Below, in pieces: positions 59,231 through 60,000 of a stretch of DNA of 60,000 bases (positions within the stretch are counted from its first letter, which is position 1; the number at the start of each line of letters is the position of its first letter). Both the position numbers and the translations under genes were made by a program. The notes below the pieces were generated by a model that was not told where the DNA came from, made no database searches, and saw only the letters and a program-made list of their open reading frames with translations. Origin of the DNA: Liolophura sinensis (taxonomy: Eukaryota > Mollusca > Polyplacophora > Chitonida > Chitonidae); NCBI RefSeq assembly GCF_032854445.1, contig NC_088297.1:10876163-10936162 (forward strand), given 5' to 3'.

Positions 59231-59433
59231 TATTTATTTATTTATTTGATTGGTCAAGAATATTTCACCTATACGACAATGGCCAGCATTATGGTGGGAG
59301 GAAACCGGGCAGAACCCCAGGGAAACCCACAACCATTCAAAGGTTGCTGAAAGACCTTCCCACTTATGGCCAGAGACGAAGCCAGCATGGACTTGAACTC
59401 ACCACGACCACATTAGTGAGAGGCTTCTGGGTT
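59231..59433 (-). repeat. SINE family 1, head truncated
   Basis: TTATTTATTTGATTGGTCAA, CCAGCATTATGGTGGGAGGA and AGTGAGAGGCTTCTGGGT are present. The flanks share TGTATGA. Confidence 0.87.
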
Positions 59434-59734
59434 GTATGACTTTAAGATAAGGCCCTGTTACTGTACCTAAAATAACCACTTTGTTCATTTTCTCAACTAC
59501 TTCAGCCCACTAGGTGACAAGCCTCTATTGTCACATGTACATGTGAAGAAAAATAAATAAATTAAATTTTTTTTTAAAAATGTAAATTTTAAGAAGTGTA
59601 CAGGTGTATATGAGTACAGAATGAAATGGGATTTACAGGCATAATCTGTAAAAGAAAACACGTACTTTGTTCTCCCTGTTAATCATGACCATTTTCCATG
59701 TAAATGTTCAGAAGATGACATTATACACCGATTC

Positions 59735-59950
59735 TCTTATACACGTTTGCCAGGTGTTTATTCAAGTAGGTTCTGAAAGCATTATTCTTTGTAGATCAAT
59801 ACAATTACACCTTTTGTGAAGCCCTACAATTGGCCAATCCAACCAATGTACATGTACCTGTAGTTTTGTCTCCAAAATCAACTTAAAAATGTGTACAAAA
59901 CTGCACGGAAAAAGTTGTCCTTTCATATGTTATAAGGTTGAGGAATTAAG
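59735..59950 (+). repeat. MITE family M1, copy 4
   Basis: It matches 39305-39515 (CAGGTGTTTATTCAAG, TAGTTTTGTCTCCAAAATCA, CCTTTCATATG) and ends GGTTGAGGAATTAAG. Confidence 0.7.
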
Positions 59951-60000
59951 GAAGGTTCACATCAGTTACAGTATATACCAATGGCTACAGCACAGTTGAC

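Larger units (their letters stand above)
37060..60000. other. Upstream or intronic DNA of the zinc-finger gene, transposon-dense
   Basis: Apart from the repeats and islands listed singly, I see no coding exon I can defend on either strand. The exon ending the leader at 37059 requires an upstream exon, which is probably in here or beyond the window. SINEs in 55-60 kb all lie in minus orientation. Confidence 0.5.

Overview
This is animal nuclear DNA: AT-rich, gene-poor, with intron-split genes and many short interspersed and inverted-repeat elements. Two families of tRNA-headed SINEs, many with target-site duplications, together with the general base composition (including a very frequent palindrome TACATGTA) suggest a mollusc or close lophotrochozoan. 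That placement is inference from the repeats. The coding exons themselves only show a bilaterian animal.

Layout. (1) 2-5024, + strand: the 3' part of an unrecognised gene whose large exon encodes about ten degenerate ~20-residue Pro/Glu/Tyr modules followed by a Ser/Pro-rich tail. The exon has an in-frame TAG at 233, and two smaller 3' exons follow. (2) 5025-10494: intergenic DNA with a TTAA-flanked hairpin MITE (5923-6151) and a ~1.54 kb inverted-repeat transposon inserted at a TA inside a SINE (7683-9223). (3) 10495-20801, + strand: a complete four-exon ADI1 gene (acireductone dioxygenase, methionine salvage, 178 aa, all metal ligands present). Its 6.4 kb first intron carries a G-run beside the splice donor, a deleted transposon with 13-bp inverted ends and a 6-bp duplication, a SINE-in-SINE nest, and a 96-bp satellite that is open on both strands. 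(4) 20802-34089: no confident gene. It holds minisatellites, including one built on palindromes with paired changes, one small coding-like island at 24501-24611, simple repeats and AT-rich DNA. Part may be 3' UTR of the next gene. (5) 34090-36777, - strand: one long exon encoding an 895-aa C2H2 zinc-finger transcription factor with nine classical fingers, an extra N-terminal C2HC finger, and an Ikaros/Hunchback-like terminal finger pair. A leader with several upstream ATGs precedes it and begins at a 3' splice site (37059). (6) 37060-60000: upstream or intronic DNA of the zinc-finger gene, dense in SINEs and MITEs, with a 200-N assembly gap, a GC-rich island (about 47.7-48.1 kb) that may be regulatory, and no confident coding exon.

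The three genes have no evident functional link. I found no operon, CRISPR array, rRNA or functional tRNA gene. Nothing here is convincingly a new biological system. The most unusual items are the palindromic minisatellite with compensatory variants, the both-strand-open 96-bp satellite, the nested mobile elements with exact target duplications, the uORF-rich leader of the zinc-finger gene and the interrupted repeat-protein exon.
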